NCBI RefSeq assembly: GCF_000250985.1
Contig: NW_013524649.1
Coordinates: 474,841-538,840 of the forward strand
Reading direction: 5' to 3'
Length of the DNA stretch: 64,000 nucleotides
Source of the DNA: Nematocida parisii ERTm1
Lineage: Eukaryota > Microsporidia
In this document: in pieces, positions 48,774 through 59,041 of the stretch
Layout of the letters: every line of letters starts with the position of its first letter
Position numbering within the stretch: the first letter of the stretch is position 1
The notes under the pieces: generated by a model
Seen by the model: only the letters and a program-made list of their open reading frames with translations
What the model was told of the DNA's origin: nothing
Database searches by the model: none
Translations under genes and position numbers: made by a program

Positions 48774-48989
48774 TCAATGAACACTCTCATTTGATACACT
48801 AACTATGCTACTACATCTAATTAGTACTCTGTTGGAACAATTGTTTATCATGCATTTGGAAATAAGTATGTTCATTCTAGAATCAAATCCTTCTAGTATT
48901 CCTGTGTATACCTTTCCTGTTGCAATTTTAACTGCTACTTTTTCATTTAATAGGCCTGGTAAGAATGAACCCAAAATATTTATGTTCAT
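48774..48989 (-). CDS. Sm/LSm-family RNA-binding protein, second copy
   Basis: The 71-aa protein shows Sm1 as VAVKIATGKVYTGILEGFDS followed by RMNILISK, and Sm2 as RVLIRCSSIVSVS. The Sm2 Arg-Gly is replaced by Arg-Cys. The GFDSxMN core points to a canonical Sm or LSm subunit, perhaps LSm6 or SmG-like, but ring position cannot be decided. These proteins bind U-rich RNA in splicing or mRNA decay. Nothing in the sequence suggests pseudogenisation. Confidence 0.7.
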   Translation of the reverse strand: MNINILGSFLPGLLNEKVAVKIATGKVYTGILEGFDSRMNILISKCMINNCSNRVLIRCSSIVSVSNESVH

Positions 48990-49477
48990 ATAGAAAATAT
49001 TTTGTTATTATTTATAATTTCTAGCCAGCCCCGGGTTTACTTAAATGTATATTCTTTATTTTGAAAATAATTACTTATTTTATTGTGGCTTTAATTTCTA
49101 TTCCAGACATTTACTTGCTTTAAATACTTTGAAATATCTTTAAAGGTATATTCGTACATTTTGAGGATATTTCAGGTATATTAGAAATATGCCATAAACA
49201 TTTCTAATATAATAACAGATAACACAGGGTTTATTATACTTGTATACTTTGTAGTTTTAAAGAACATACTTCTATATAGCTTTAAATACCATAAAATTAC
49301 TATACTACGCACTGAAGTATAGCCTTGTTGTTATTTAATTTAAAATGTCAAGCCATTTCATATGATGAATTTTTGGGACATTTCTTACTAATTGTATCTG
49401 TTTGTTATTATGTCTATTACAGTGTTTCTTTGATATTTTCTCTCTTTTTATGGGTGCTTGTATTTTTATTTATTTTT
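48990..49477. other. Spacer, with open hydrophobic frame in its last part
   Basis: No ATG-initiated gene begins before 49478. From 49325 a frame without ATG is open into the next gene and encodes very hydrophobic residues. It could be a missed N-terminal membrane span with a sequence error at its start, or translated spacer. Confidence 0.4.
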
Positions 49478-50491
49478 ATGGAGGATGTCCTGAGGTGTGG
49501 CTTAGTGGGGTTGATTGTATATGGAAACTACATACTATTTTCGGGTTATATTACCACTATATTCTGGTCTATGTGCTATTCTGTGCTATTCAAACAGATT
49601 AACAATAATACTCCATTTATTCTGATTCCCGTAATGCATATAGTATTAGTTGTTAGTATTTTGTTTACCGTTTTTCCGTATTTGGTAATGTCTATATGTA
49701 GAAAAGAATTATTAGAGTTTTTTGTAAGCACTATACATAATAGACAGGAGATAGTAAGCAACATATCAGCAGCTGATTGCCGCATGTATTACAGAATATA
49801 CAATGCTTTAAAGCCATTTGCAATGTACACTTCCTATGATGTTCAGAAAGATTTACTGCTCAGTGGACGTGTTGTGTGTTTTATATTCTTCTTTGTTTAT
49901 TTCTATAGATTACAGAAGAATCCTCTTTTTTATCTTATTGGATCTATCCCTAAAGCAGCGCATATAATCAAAATATTTGAAGGTATTTTAAACACGCTCT
50001 GCATTGCGAGTGTATACCAAGCATTGTTTTCTGTGCTTTCATCAATCTATTTTGCGCAGCCACTGCTTATTACTTATATGATGACATTTTTTGTTTTGAC
50101 GCTTTTCCCTGTACATTCTCTGATTTATTTTTTCTTGTTTGCAGTAATGCTACTTGCACACGGCCAGCGATTAAATTCTGGTATATTGATTATTTCTGGG
50201 GTGATTATACACATAATAATAAGATGTATTTTCTCTACTAAAAGCAGCGTAAATGCTGGCATAGGCAACAGATACTTAAAAAGTATAAGTAGTTTCTTGG
50301 GGTGGAAGGTATTTGGATGTGCAGGACTTGTTTTAGGCCCATTCCTTCTGTTTTCTCTTTTAGTGCTGACAGGCCCAGATGATGTTCAGCCTTCTTATAA
50401 TCACAACACTGCACAGGAAATAACCCGAAAGATAAACAAGAGCCCGAAAAAGCTAACAAAAACCATGGAAATACTACGAAAGAATAAATAG
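49478..50491 (+). CDS. Polytopic membrane protein, AI-2E/TMEM245-like
   Basis: From the first in-frame ATG (49478) the protein is 337 aa; the frame is open 51 codons further upstream with more hydrophobic sequence but no ATG. About seven membrane spans are seen. The C-terminal half ends LGWKVFGCAGLVLGPFLLFS, resembling the fGxxGxxxGPxxx signature that closes the AI-2E (UPF0118) transporter family, represented by TMEM245 in animals. The tail after the last span is polar and basic. Family members are presumed small-molecule exporters; the substrate is unknown. The call rests on one motif and topology, so another multispan protein remains possible. Confidence 0.45.
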   Translation: MEDVLRCGLVGLIVYGNYILFSGYITTIFWSMCYSVLFKQINNNTPFILIPVMHIVLVVSILFTVFPYLVMSICRKELLEFFVSTIHNRQEIVSNISAADCRMYYRIYNALKPFAMYTSYDVQKDLLLSGRVVCFIFFFVYFYRLQKNPLFYLIGSIPKAAHIIKIFEGILNTLCIASVYQALFSVLSSIYFAQPLLITYMMTFFVLTLFPVHSLIYFFLFAVMLLAHGQRLNSGILIISGVIIHIIIRCIFSTKSSVNAGIGNRYLKSISSFLGWKVFGCAGLVLGPFLLFSLLVLTGPDDVQPSYNHNTAQEITRKINKSPKKLTKTMEILRKNK

Positions 50492-50799
50492 TTCTATTAG
50501 AATAGAATCAGACTGAGTTTCCCGCCATAATATTATTTTTAGCTAAATTATTTCTTGATGAAATAAATTCTTATAAATTCTTGTATTAAGGCGCATTTGG
50601 CTGCATTTGCTGCCAGAGCCCATTTTACTCTCTTTATCTTATTAAATATATTATATCCAGTCTATTTGTATTAATAACATATAACTGATTGATTTACAAA
50701 TTTGGTATATTTTATATTTATATTGCTTCCTGCATTTTGGAGGGAAAGTACCCGCCAAAACAAAAGTATAAATATATTTTTATTTGCAGAAATAATAAA
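50492..50799. other. Promoter spacer of H2B
   Basis: About 308 bp, AT-rich, with no gene. The TATAAATATATTTTTATTT-like stretch at 50767-50785 lies just upstream of the H2B ATG and could serve as a TATA element. Confidence 0.4.
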
Positions 50800-51201
50800 A
50801 TGGAAGCAAAGACAGGAGACAAGAAAATAATCCCAGCAGGAAAGGCACCAGCAAAGGGCGTAGGTGCAACTGAAAAGAAGAAGAAGAAGACAAACCACAT
50901 GTCTAAGAGTCAATACAACTTCAGGTCATCTATCAAGAGAATGCTTAAGAACACCTACCAGGCAGCACCACCCCAAGTCAGTGGACCTGTTGTAGAAAGT
51001 CTTTGCAACATTGTCTGTGATATAATTGACAAATTGTCAAATGACTGTGAAATTCTTGCCAGAAAGGTAGGAAAACAGACAATTAACCTTGAGGAGGTAA
51101 TGGCAGCTGTTATGGTTAACCTATCCGGAGAGCTTAGAACCCACGCCATCAAGGAAATAAAGGAGGCAGTGGCTAAAGTCCCATCAAGATCCAGTAAGTG
51201 A
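50800..51201 (+). CDS. HTB1: Histone H2B
   Basis: The ATG at 50800 gives a 133-aa protein; codons open upstream are spacer. A Lys-rich tail (ending ATEKKKKKTNHMSKSQYNF) precedes a histone fold: FRSSIKRMLKNTYQ (alpha 1), VESLCNIVCDIIDKLSNDCE (alpha 2), ARKVGKQTINLEEVMAAV (alpha 3), then SGELRTHAIKEIKEAVAKV, the conserved H2B C-terminal helix (LPGELAKHAVSEGTKAV in animals). H2B pairs with H2A in the nucleosome core. Codon choice is richer in C and G at third positions than in the neighbours, as expected for a highly expressed gene. The tail is divergent. Confidence 0.92.
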   Translation: MEAKTGDKKIIPAGKAPAKGVGATEKKKKKTNHMSKSQYNFRSSIKRMLKNTYQAAPPQVSGPVVESLCNIVCDIIDKLSNDCEILARKVGKQTINLEEVMAAVMVNLSGELRTHAIKEIKEAVAKVPSRSSK

Positions 51202-51423
51202 ATAGTGCACATGTGTGCAAAGTATATTACACATTGTCCAGAGAATAATAGGATGGGCGTGCATATGTATCGAATGTTCTGTGTCTAAGGGCAAAGCTTC
51301 CCTGTGCGCATCCGTGCAGAGTTATTGCATTGTGTAGAAAGTAGCAAGAGTTACTGCACATTGTATTATTTGTCTTGGGTTGGGCCCTGAATAAATATCC
51401 ACTTGCAATTTTCATTTTCTTTT

Positions 51424-51921
51424 ATGCAGGCCTTTCATGCGTACACTCTTTACATTTTATTGTACTCCTGGTTTAACTCGTCTGAGACTGCAGTTATTTC
51501 TGGGTACGGCAATTCATCCTGGGTCTACGCGTTGGAAATATTTATTGTGAACAAGTGCGGGTATATCCTGCCCTATATTGTGTCCTATATGCATGCAAGG
51601 GAAATTCAGAGTATATTTTACATGGGAATGGAAGTAGGCTTGTACTTTGTGTTTACACAGATTATAGGATATATTAAAGAGGCAAGAGTATTTCTGTTGA
51701 GCAGTAAGCTTCCTATAAACCCATCTGGCCACACTTTTATTTTACTTAATGGAATACACATTTTGCTAAATATCAATCCATCACTTATAATAGTGATTCT
51801 AATGTATGAATATAATAAAATATTAACACATACCATAGAGTATTATCATACATTCATTGATGTATTCCTGGGAATATGTATATATTATGTGTACAGATAC
51901 GTAATTAACAGAATACATTAA
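51424..51921 (+). CDS. Small FIT/Scs3-like or PAP2-like ER membrane protein
   Basis: The first ATG at 51424 gives 165 aa; a TTG upstream adds seven. Several membrane spans are present. Two spaced histidine motifs, PINPSGHTF (His103) and EYYHTFIDVFLG (His142), match the order of FIT family proteins (fat storage-inducing, Scs3/Yft2), which carry an SGHxF and a YFHTxxExxxG motif. FIT2 cleaves acyl-CoA to maintain ER lipid balance and lipid-droplet budding. Human FIT2 has about 260 aa, so this is a short version. A PAP2 phosphatase is the alternative, but no upstream KxxxxxxRP motif is seen. Confidence 0.55.
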   Translation: MQAFHAYTLYILLYSWFNSSETAVISGYGNSSWVYALEIFIVNKCGYILPYIVSYMHAREIQSIFYMGMEVGLYFVFTQIIGYIKEARVFLLSSKLPINPSGHTFILLNGIHILLNINPSLIIVILMYEYNKILTHTIEYYHTFIDVFLGICIYYVYRYVINRIH

Positions 51922-52293
51922 TAAACACACATAGTGCATTATAATCTAGTGCTTCTCCTACCAATAATCCAACCTTTGCCTGATATATTAGATATTTATA
52001 GCCCGAATATTCTGTATCTACCTAAATTATACAGATAAATTTGCTTTAATAAATAACCTAAATTAACCCCTTAACCATTAAATTGTAATAATCCAATTGC
52101 TATTCTATAGTTTATACAGTAAAGAGGAAAAAGTATATTAATTATTTTACTAAATTGACAAATTAATATTTATACTTTTAAGGCAAATATAAATGTATTG
52201 TAGAAGGCTTAAAATAAAATGCTTAATGAGAAGAAATTAGCAGTTTTAGTTGAGAACAAAAGAAAGAATTTCGGGTTATTTATAAATTCTCTT
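51922..52293. other. Spacer leading into the accessory block
   Basis: About 370 bp without a gene. It contains AGCCCGAATATTC near 52000 and ATTTCGGGTTATTTA at 52268-52281. The latter lies 13 bp before the first solo LTR. Confidence 0.45.
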
Positions 52294-52633
52294 TGGCGGG
52301 CTCACCAGGAGCACCGTCGCCGCCTGGATACCATAGTCCAAGATGGATAGAGATAGTATTGAGGGATGCCCTTTATTATGATTATTAGAATATTGGGATG
52401 TGTGCGGACGCGGAGTCCTTGTGGCGCTATTGGCGCTGAGCTTTTTGGTAAATGTTTCCCGTGGTTCTTCTATTAGTTTGCCCATTCTTTGTTGAGTGCG
52501 TGCTACTTATATAGTCCTAAGTTGATCAGTGATTCTTAGATTCTGGTCTTTTGTTGAGGCAGTATCACCGCGCGCGGAGACGCATTGGGGAATCGGCCTC
52601 GGGCCTGCGCGCTTGAGTGGCGGTGTCACCACA
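52294..52633 (-). mobile_element. Solo LTR with 5-bp target-site duplication (copy 1)
   Basis: This 340-bp, GC-rich element begins TGTGGTGACACC and ends GAGCCCGCCA on the minus strand, the TG...CA ends of an LTR. It is flanked by direct repeats CTCTT (52289-52293) and CTCTT (52634-52638). Inside, reading along the minus strand, are a TATA box (TATATAAG, 52506-52513) and a later AATAAAG poly(A) signal (52372-52378). Both ends and the AATAAAG region match the element at 62119-62446. No internal retrotransposon sequence is adjacent, so this is a recombined solo LTR. The 69-codon frame inside is not a gene. Confidence 0.8.
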
Positions 52634-52676
52634 CTCTTATTATGTATCATTAAGAAGAACAAAAATGTGCTAATAA

Positions 52677-55567
52677 TTATAATCCTGGATAGTTTAAGGC
52701 ATTAAAAATATCGTGGTGAATGCCGTATTTACAGCCATTATGATTATTGTCTCTTATAGATATGAGTCCTTCTTTGCTTTCTTTAATTTCTTTAAGTTTT
52801 GTGCCTTGAATCATTTCAGAAATATCTTTTGGGTTAAATTCTGTGCTGGTTTTTTCTGGATTTATTGCTGTTGCATGTATAGAGTCTTTCACTTCTGTAT
52901 CTGTTTTATTTGGATCGAATGAATAGGAATTTGTTCTTTCTAGTAACTCTTTCATGGTAAGACAGAACAGAGGATTATTTTTGTAGTTAATATCAGTACT
53001 ATTTTTATAGAAACAGTGGCCGTACATTGCCATGTTGGTAGAAGGATTTTTTCGTTGTAGCATATCAATGAAAGAGGCGTGAGCCGGCTGATTAATAGCA
53101 CTCATATAGGTTCTTTCATCTTTTATATCACTATCAAAACTGTATGTTGTATACTCATATACACTGTTGTACATTCTTGTATTCCAAGATATAACTGTAC
53201 AGTCGTATTGTTCATTAATTTCTTGCTTAACACTCATACTATAGCAGTATAAGTCTTCATATAGGTCTGTAGAATATTGTATAAAGAAATCGCTATAATA
53301 GTGTTTAATAGCAAAATTTAGTATTTTTTCTTCATCATTGCCTACTAATAGATTAGTATCTGATTCATTGGGATATTCTTGTATGTAGCTAGTTGGCATT
53401 AAGTTTTTATACTCTTTTATCTTAGATGTTTCATATTTAATTTTATTCTTGTCATAGGGGCCAATTGTATAACCAGTACCTATAAACTTGGTCAAAAATA
53501 AAGGTATTCTTGGCTTGTTGATGTTATCATCTTTAACTTCATCTTGTATGTGATCCGGATAAATGAACTGAGCAAAGCAGAATTCTTCTAAGTATATATT
53601 TTCTTTTATGTAGTAGAAAACTACATTACAGTTCTCTTCTTCTATTATCTGCACAGTTCTATCTAAATCAGAGTTTTCTGTTATCAAAGACCACGTACAG
53701 TCCTTTCTATTGTACTTAAACGGGTGTACATTTTCTTTATTTACATCATCTCTATTATTTTCTCCTATTTTAAATACATCTTTTAAATGATTTACTATAT
53801 CCTTAATAGTGTGAAACTGACACTTTATAGTTATGCCACTTTTGTCTATATAAGTATATACTGGAAGATGAATCATCTCAACTGTATGCCGTTCATTATC
53901 TACAAACTGTATGTGATAGTGGTCTTTAATACTTAGCACCACATATTCTCTATTAACAGCTAATTTACCATTGCACATCTTATAAATCATTTGGATAGAA
54001 TGCCCATTTTCTATTTTACATATTTCCTTTAATGCCTGAACAGATTTTAAATACTTTTGTGTTGCAACAGCGGAACTGCCTAGTATTTTATTATATTCCT
54101 TGTAAGTAGTCATAGACTCAAATAAGCATGCACCTCTATCTTGAATTCTATCGCTTTTTTTTAAATCTAGTTTGTATATACTCCAGAAATACTTATAGAA
54201 TAGCTGAACATTCATGTAAACTAGCTTATATATCTTCACTGCGTCATAATCACTTATACCTTCATTATTAGCAATAATTTTCTTATATGCTTGCTTTGCT
54301 ATTACTTTGTTTTTTTGCACCGTGCCTAAAAGATATATTATAATTGCTTCTAGGTTTAGTATATCTATATTAGAAAAGTCTTCATTGTCTACTAGAAGAC
54401 AATTTTTACCTTTAATTTTATTTAATTCTTTTTTAAAGAGCCGGAAGAACTCATTAACTATACTCTGCGGCAAATTATAGAAGTCTTCATACACTTCTGG
54501 CATGTAAAGAATTGCATTTAAATTTTTCCTAATTTCCTTTTCTTTTTCTTCTTCTTTTTTTCCCTCTGTGCTCATCTGGCTGCCTATACCACAGCAGCAG
54601 TAATATATATTTACTTCTTTGTTACTTAATATATCACCAAGAGTTTCTTTTTTTATGTTAGAATAGTCCTTAACATATACATCTTTATGCATATATATGA
54701 TTGGTCCATATACCTTAATATAATTGACTATGTCCTTTAGAAATCCTTTATAGTATAGGGAATTGTATTGTATGCTATCCGTTATGTCTTTCCTACATAG
54801 CATATGGTCAAATAAAGTTTTCATTCCTAAAATGCTTAATGGCATACTTTGAATATTATTCCAAATATCTGTTTTTTTACTGTTCTTCCAATACTTAATG
54901 TATCCATCGAGTGCTTTGCACATTATTTCTGACATAATTTCTGGAGTTTTGCATGGCTTTATTATTAAATTATTTTTTTTCCTGCATATTTAGTATAATT
55001 CCGTATAGTATAATTTCTTCTAATATTAAAAATATCAGATACATTAGAATTAGCATGGCTACTGCTAGACTGTATGGGGCTAGGACTGTTATTCAATGGT
55101 AGTATATTATCTGAATTTGTTCCTACATCTGTACTATGTCTATTTTTGTTTGTATTAATTGTTCTTTTATTTTCTTTGTTCTTATACTTCTTATTTTGAG
55201 TATTATTTAACCACAGTATAATATAGTTATTATTACAATTCTGATTTGTATGACTTTTAGATACGTCTAAAATTGCCATATTACTTGATTCTGATTCATC
55301 GTATAAAATAGGCTGGTTATTTTTATCTGGCGGCATATTATTTATATATAGTTGATTTTCAGCTATACGCTCTTTGCTTGTGCTTGCAGTATCTAATACT
55401 TCAGAGGCTGTCTCTCTAGATATTAATGGCAAATTGCATGCCACTTTGCGGATCTTTATATCTCTGTTTTGATTTTCTTCTTTATATGGTATTCCTGTAC
55501 ATATAACTTTGTTCACTATTATCCATAATATTCCAGTAATAATACTTCTTTTCTTATAACTTCTCAT
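52677..55567 (-). CDS. Large secreted lineage-specific protein, paralogue 1, frameshifted
   Basis: Two frames make one protein of about 963 aa. The N-terminal part (55567 to 54965) starts MRSYKKRSIITGILWIIV, a signal-peptide-like leader, followed by an Asn/Ser-rich linker. The C-terminal part (to 52677) is a large helical and aromatic domain. They meet at a T run at 54973-54980 (eight A on the coding strand); nine A would join the frames directly. The domain is homologous to the protein at 59042-61861 along its whole length, with two blocks almost identical in DNA. Conserved Cys pairs and a CCCCG/CCCSG cluster occur around residue 320. Function unknown; it may face the host (inference). Confidence 0.75.
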
Positions 55568-56039
55568 AATAATTATTTAGTTTTTAATATATTTTTTATA
55601 TAAATATTATAATAGCTGCATGGCATCAGAGTTATTATTGTGAAATGAATATTTTTTATTTTTAGTTCTTTAAGCTCTTATTCTATCTATTTCTGGGGTA
55701 TGCATTATATGCTACAGTTAAATATATACTTTTTCTTGTTATAAGAAAATTATAGCAAAATTACAATTAATAATAAACTCTGTGTGCTTTTAGTAGTAAC
55801 CACTTCTTAGTGGTTTCTTTGTATTTATACAGAAATCTTAGGAATAAAATATTCTATAATTTATTTTTTCTTCTTATTCTTTCTTTTATTTATGCTTCGA
55901 GTTGTATTTAATATATAAATTGGATAATTCTTGCTTAAAATTGACTTAAGAAAGAACCAATTATTATGGCACTTTATATTTATATCTGTATCATTCATTT
56001 TAAACTTCAAATTTCTTATTTAACTATAAGCTTATAGTT
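55568..56039. other. AT-rich spacer upstream of paralogue 1
   Basis: About 470 bp with no gene or recognised repeat. Confidence 0.4.
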
Positions 56040-56760
56040 AATAATGACATATCTGCACCCACTCTCACAAGTTTGTATATTATACGCACACGCCCTCACC
56101 AACTCAGCCCTCCATTTATTCCTGCCCACCTCGCATACTATGCATTCTTGGCCTTCTTTGAAGAGCCCCTTTGCAAAAATAACCTGACGAAAAACTCTGC
56201 TGCAGGGGTATGAAAAGTGAGGAAATTGGCCAGCAAATGGCCCAAATATTCGGGTTATGTCGGGTTGCAGGGGTATACTTACCTTAAAGGGAAAAGTTGC
56301 GTCCCAAAGAGGAAGTGGGAAATATGTGGGGTATAAATAGAGAAGGAATTTTAAATTTTATCCACAGCGCGAGAGACTTCTCAGCCACAGACAAATATAC
56401 TGTCGGGCATGGAAACACTCATAACTGTGGGTCAGTCCGAAACAAAATCACCTGTGGCCAGATTGGTTGGCTACGTGTTCGGCGTGGGGGCCAGCCGGCT
56501 TGTGGCCCCCTTGTTTCTTAAGCTCTTCCTTCATCCATCACTTCATCAATCCTATAATTCAGGAATAAAATTAAAAAAATATCCCGTCAGAAAAAAATGA
56601 AAAAGTATAATTATAGTATAATTAGTCAATGCATAGCTGTGTATAGTAGTAATAGAACAAGAAGAGTGCATGAAGAGAATAAATTGCAGTCGGCTAGGCA
56701 TGCACATGCAATACAAGCACAGTTTATTATATGCTAGTTTATAATTTAACTTTCTTTTGT
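56040..56760 (+). repeat. Duplicated TATA-box locus, copy 1
   Basis: This copy is homologous to the sequence from about 57330 to 58460, which carries insertions. Its core has a clear TATA box, TATAAATA, at 56332-56339. CCACAG follows exactly 30 bp later (56362), then GCCACAG (56384), CTGTGG (56425) and CTGTGGC (56452). These complementary boxes can form nested stems. The copy is richer in GC than its surroundings. The reading frames across it (74 and 63 codons) are not conserved in copy 2, so an untranslated RNA, a regulatory locus or a degenerate LTR pair fits better than a protein gene. Confidence 0.6.
56332..56339 (+). promoter_or_regulatory. TATA box of duplicated locus, copy 1
   Basis: TATAAATA lies 30 bp before the first conserved CCACAG. 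The same spacing is kept in copy 2, which suggests that transcription starts near the boxes. Confidence 0.5.
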
Positions 56761-56939
56761 TTAATGAAGAAGGAAATTGTTCATTTCTTTAACTTTTGTT
56801 AACTGTTCTCGGTGTGTATTATAGTCTTTTTTAAAACCAATATGAATATAACATAACTTGTAATTATAATAAGTAGTATCATTATACCTGACTGTTCTAT
56901 ATTTTACTTCATATTTTTAGTTTAAAACAGTTTATTGAT

Positions 56940-57319
56940 ATAAGTTTCGAGGAGCCTCAAACGGATGGTCGTCGAGCACCACACACTCTCTTCCTATTCT
57001 CTCTAAGCCGTTCCTTGTGCCCCTAGGGCGGCCGTAACAAGTTAATGTCTTTGACTGCTAGGGGTGGAGGAACGTGGCTTATAAAGTAGGACTTTATACG
57101 GTCACTCCTCAATGGCATGATGGCACTGAGATAACGTGCCACCGCGCGAGTAGTACTCACGCTACGGTCTACGCACTGGGCCTTAGTCTCGGGATAGTCC
57201 CGGAACAGAGTCCTCCATGCGTGTTTAGGTAACTTCCCCCCAAGAAGTGCATCGACCAAACTGTTCGTTGATACTTGAGATAGTGCGCCTATCTCCAGGC
57301 GGCACGCGTCTACACAACT
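56940..57319 (-). mobile_element. GC-rich coding relic of an unidentified mobile element
   Basis: About 380 bp is markedly richer in GC than its surroundings. A minus-strand frame is open from 57319 to the TAG at 57023 (98 codons) without an ATG, and its composition is protein-like (for example KLPKHAWRTLFRDYPETKAQ, then RAVARYLSAIMPLRSDR). It has none of the Asn/Lys bias of local genes. It ends abruptly and lies between the two copies of the duplicated locus. I read it as a truncated piece of a transposable element, perhaps from the same source as the GC-rich LTRs. The protein family is not recognised. Confidence 0.4.
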
Positions 57320-57329
57320 TTACACAATA

Positions 57330-58460
57330 TTTATACACCTCCTCACTAAATTCTCTTTCTATTCACTCTCTCGCTTTCCACATTACATGCATTCTTGGCA
57401 TGTTTTAGTGTGCACCTTCACATACATAATTTGAAAAAAACTTTACTGCAGGGGTATAAACAATGGCGAAAATGACCAGAAAATTGACATATTATTTGAC
57501 ATATTTCAGAGTATAGAGGTATATTTACCATAAAGGGAAATATTAATATGTTGTGTATAAATACAGAAGCGATTTTCAATTTTATCCACAGTGCAAGAGA
57601 CTTTTCTGCCACAGACAAATACATTGTTTGGTCCTGAAAGCACTCGGCACTGTGGATAATTCGATACAAAAATACTTGTGGCCATATTGGTTGAGTTGAT
57701 TTCTTATAATTAGTCATTAGTAAACTTTAATCATTTTTATATAGACCACATATGGCCAAGTTAGTCGGGTTGATTTGTTAGAATTAGTCATTAGTAAACT
57801 TTAATCATTTTTTAATCCTTATTTTTTATTTATACTTTTTATCTTATATCTTTAAACCTCCAAGCTTAGGATTCTACCCCTTTAAACTATTATTTTAGTT
57901 TACAATTATTTGGCTGTCTTCATTCTATCATATATAACCCACAGATAAATTATGAATACACGATATATATTATCCTAATACACAATAAGTTTGTTATGTA
58001 TTCAGCATGTGGCTATTTGATCTGTAGTTTCCATGTTCCTTAACCCCTTTCTTTGCTCACTAACCATTTTATTAATTCTTATACTTCAGGAGTAGAACGA
58101 GCCAAATATTCTGTTTGAAAATAGAAATATTATACTTACAGTATAATTAGCCAGTCTGTGTGTGTATAGAAGTATAGAATTTGTTATTGCAAGTTTTGTA
58201 TGGTGCTGCTATAATAAGCTAATCAATATATGAATCGTTTGAATGTTTAATAAACATGGCAGTATAAATTAAGTCAGAGTTTATTTCTTATGAAATATGC
58301 CAAAATTAATTAAATCTATCTTGCACTTTATAACATGCAATAATAATTCAATGATGGTCTATCTCTATTAATAGCCAATTCTAAGAAATTAAATTCAAGT
58401 TAAGGATGTCCATGAAATACAAGCACAATTTATTATATGTTGGTTTTTTGTGATTTTAGT
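57330..58460 (+). repeat. Duplicated TATA-box locus, copy 2
   Basis: This is the diverged second copy. TATAAATA is at 57556-57563, CCACAG at 57586, GCCACAG at 57608, CTGTGG at 57650 and TTGTGGC at 57676. Spacing between boxes is the same as in copy 1 to within one base (22, 42, 26 against 22, 41, 27). The single change C to T in the last box keeps pairing through a G-U. Downstream, homology returns around 58413-58446 (ATACAAGCACA...TTATTATAT) after insertions. Confidence 0.6.
57678..57813 (+). repeat. Tandem direct repeat of about 62-65 bp, two units
   Basis: Unit 1 (57678-57740) and unit 2 (about 57749-57813) both contain TTAGTCATTAGTAAACTTTAATC and begin GGCCA. A third, weaker copy of the core lies at about 58621-58670. 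This local expansion is specific to copy 2 of the duplicated locus. Confidence 0.6.
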
Positions 58461-59041
58461 ATAATTATCCTCTACTTATATTCTTATACTATTAAATATT
58501 TAAATATTTCAAATTTTAAAAATAAAATATGTTCACTTTTTATATGAAATATTTCAATGAATATGAGTTTATTACAAGAAAAATAAAAGTAAAGAACAAT
58601 ATATAATAAAAAAACAAGAAAGCAGTTGATTTCTTAGAAAAAGTCATTAAGATACTTTAATGTTTATTTAATTTATATACGTATGTATAGACGTATGATC
58701 AATTTAATTAATGTTTGACATACAATGTCAACAATAATTTCTGATTTAATTTATACTGTCCTGTTTATGTAAACATTCAGATAACCTATGTATTACGATA
58801 CTAATGTTAGTCTTAGTATACAACAAAAGAAGATGTGTATGTATAATGGAAAACATTAACATACAGGGTTGGTCATAATTAATAACGGCTAAAGCTTTAT
58901 AATATATTACACAAAGATATTTGTATTTTGTTAGACCACATTATTTAAGTATAGATATACTTTATTAAGAAGAAACAATAAAAAGCAAAGATATAAGAGA
59001 TTAAATCATTTAATATGTCATGTAAAAACAATTTCGGCATA
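58461..59041. other. AT-rich spacer downstream of paralogue 2
   Basis: No gene. It contains the third copy of the tandem-repeat core (58621-58670). Nothing else recognised. Confidence 0.4.

Noticed and set aside
52276-52485. 69-codon minus-strand frame
   Set aside because: Lies mostly within the solo LTR and has no counterpart frame in the second LTR.
56297-56600. 74- and 63-codon plus-strand frames in the duplicated locus
   Set aside because: Neither frame is kept in the second copy, which has stops at the corresponding places.
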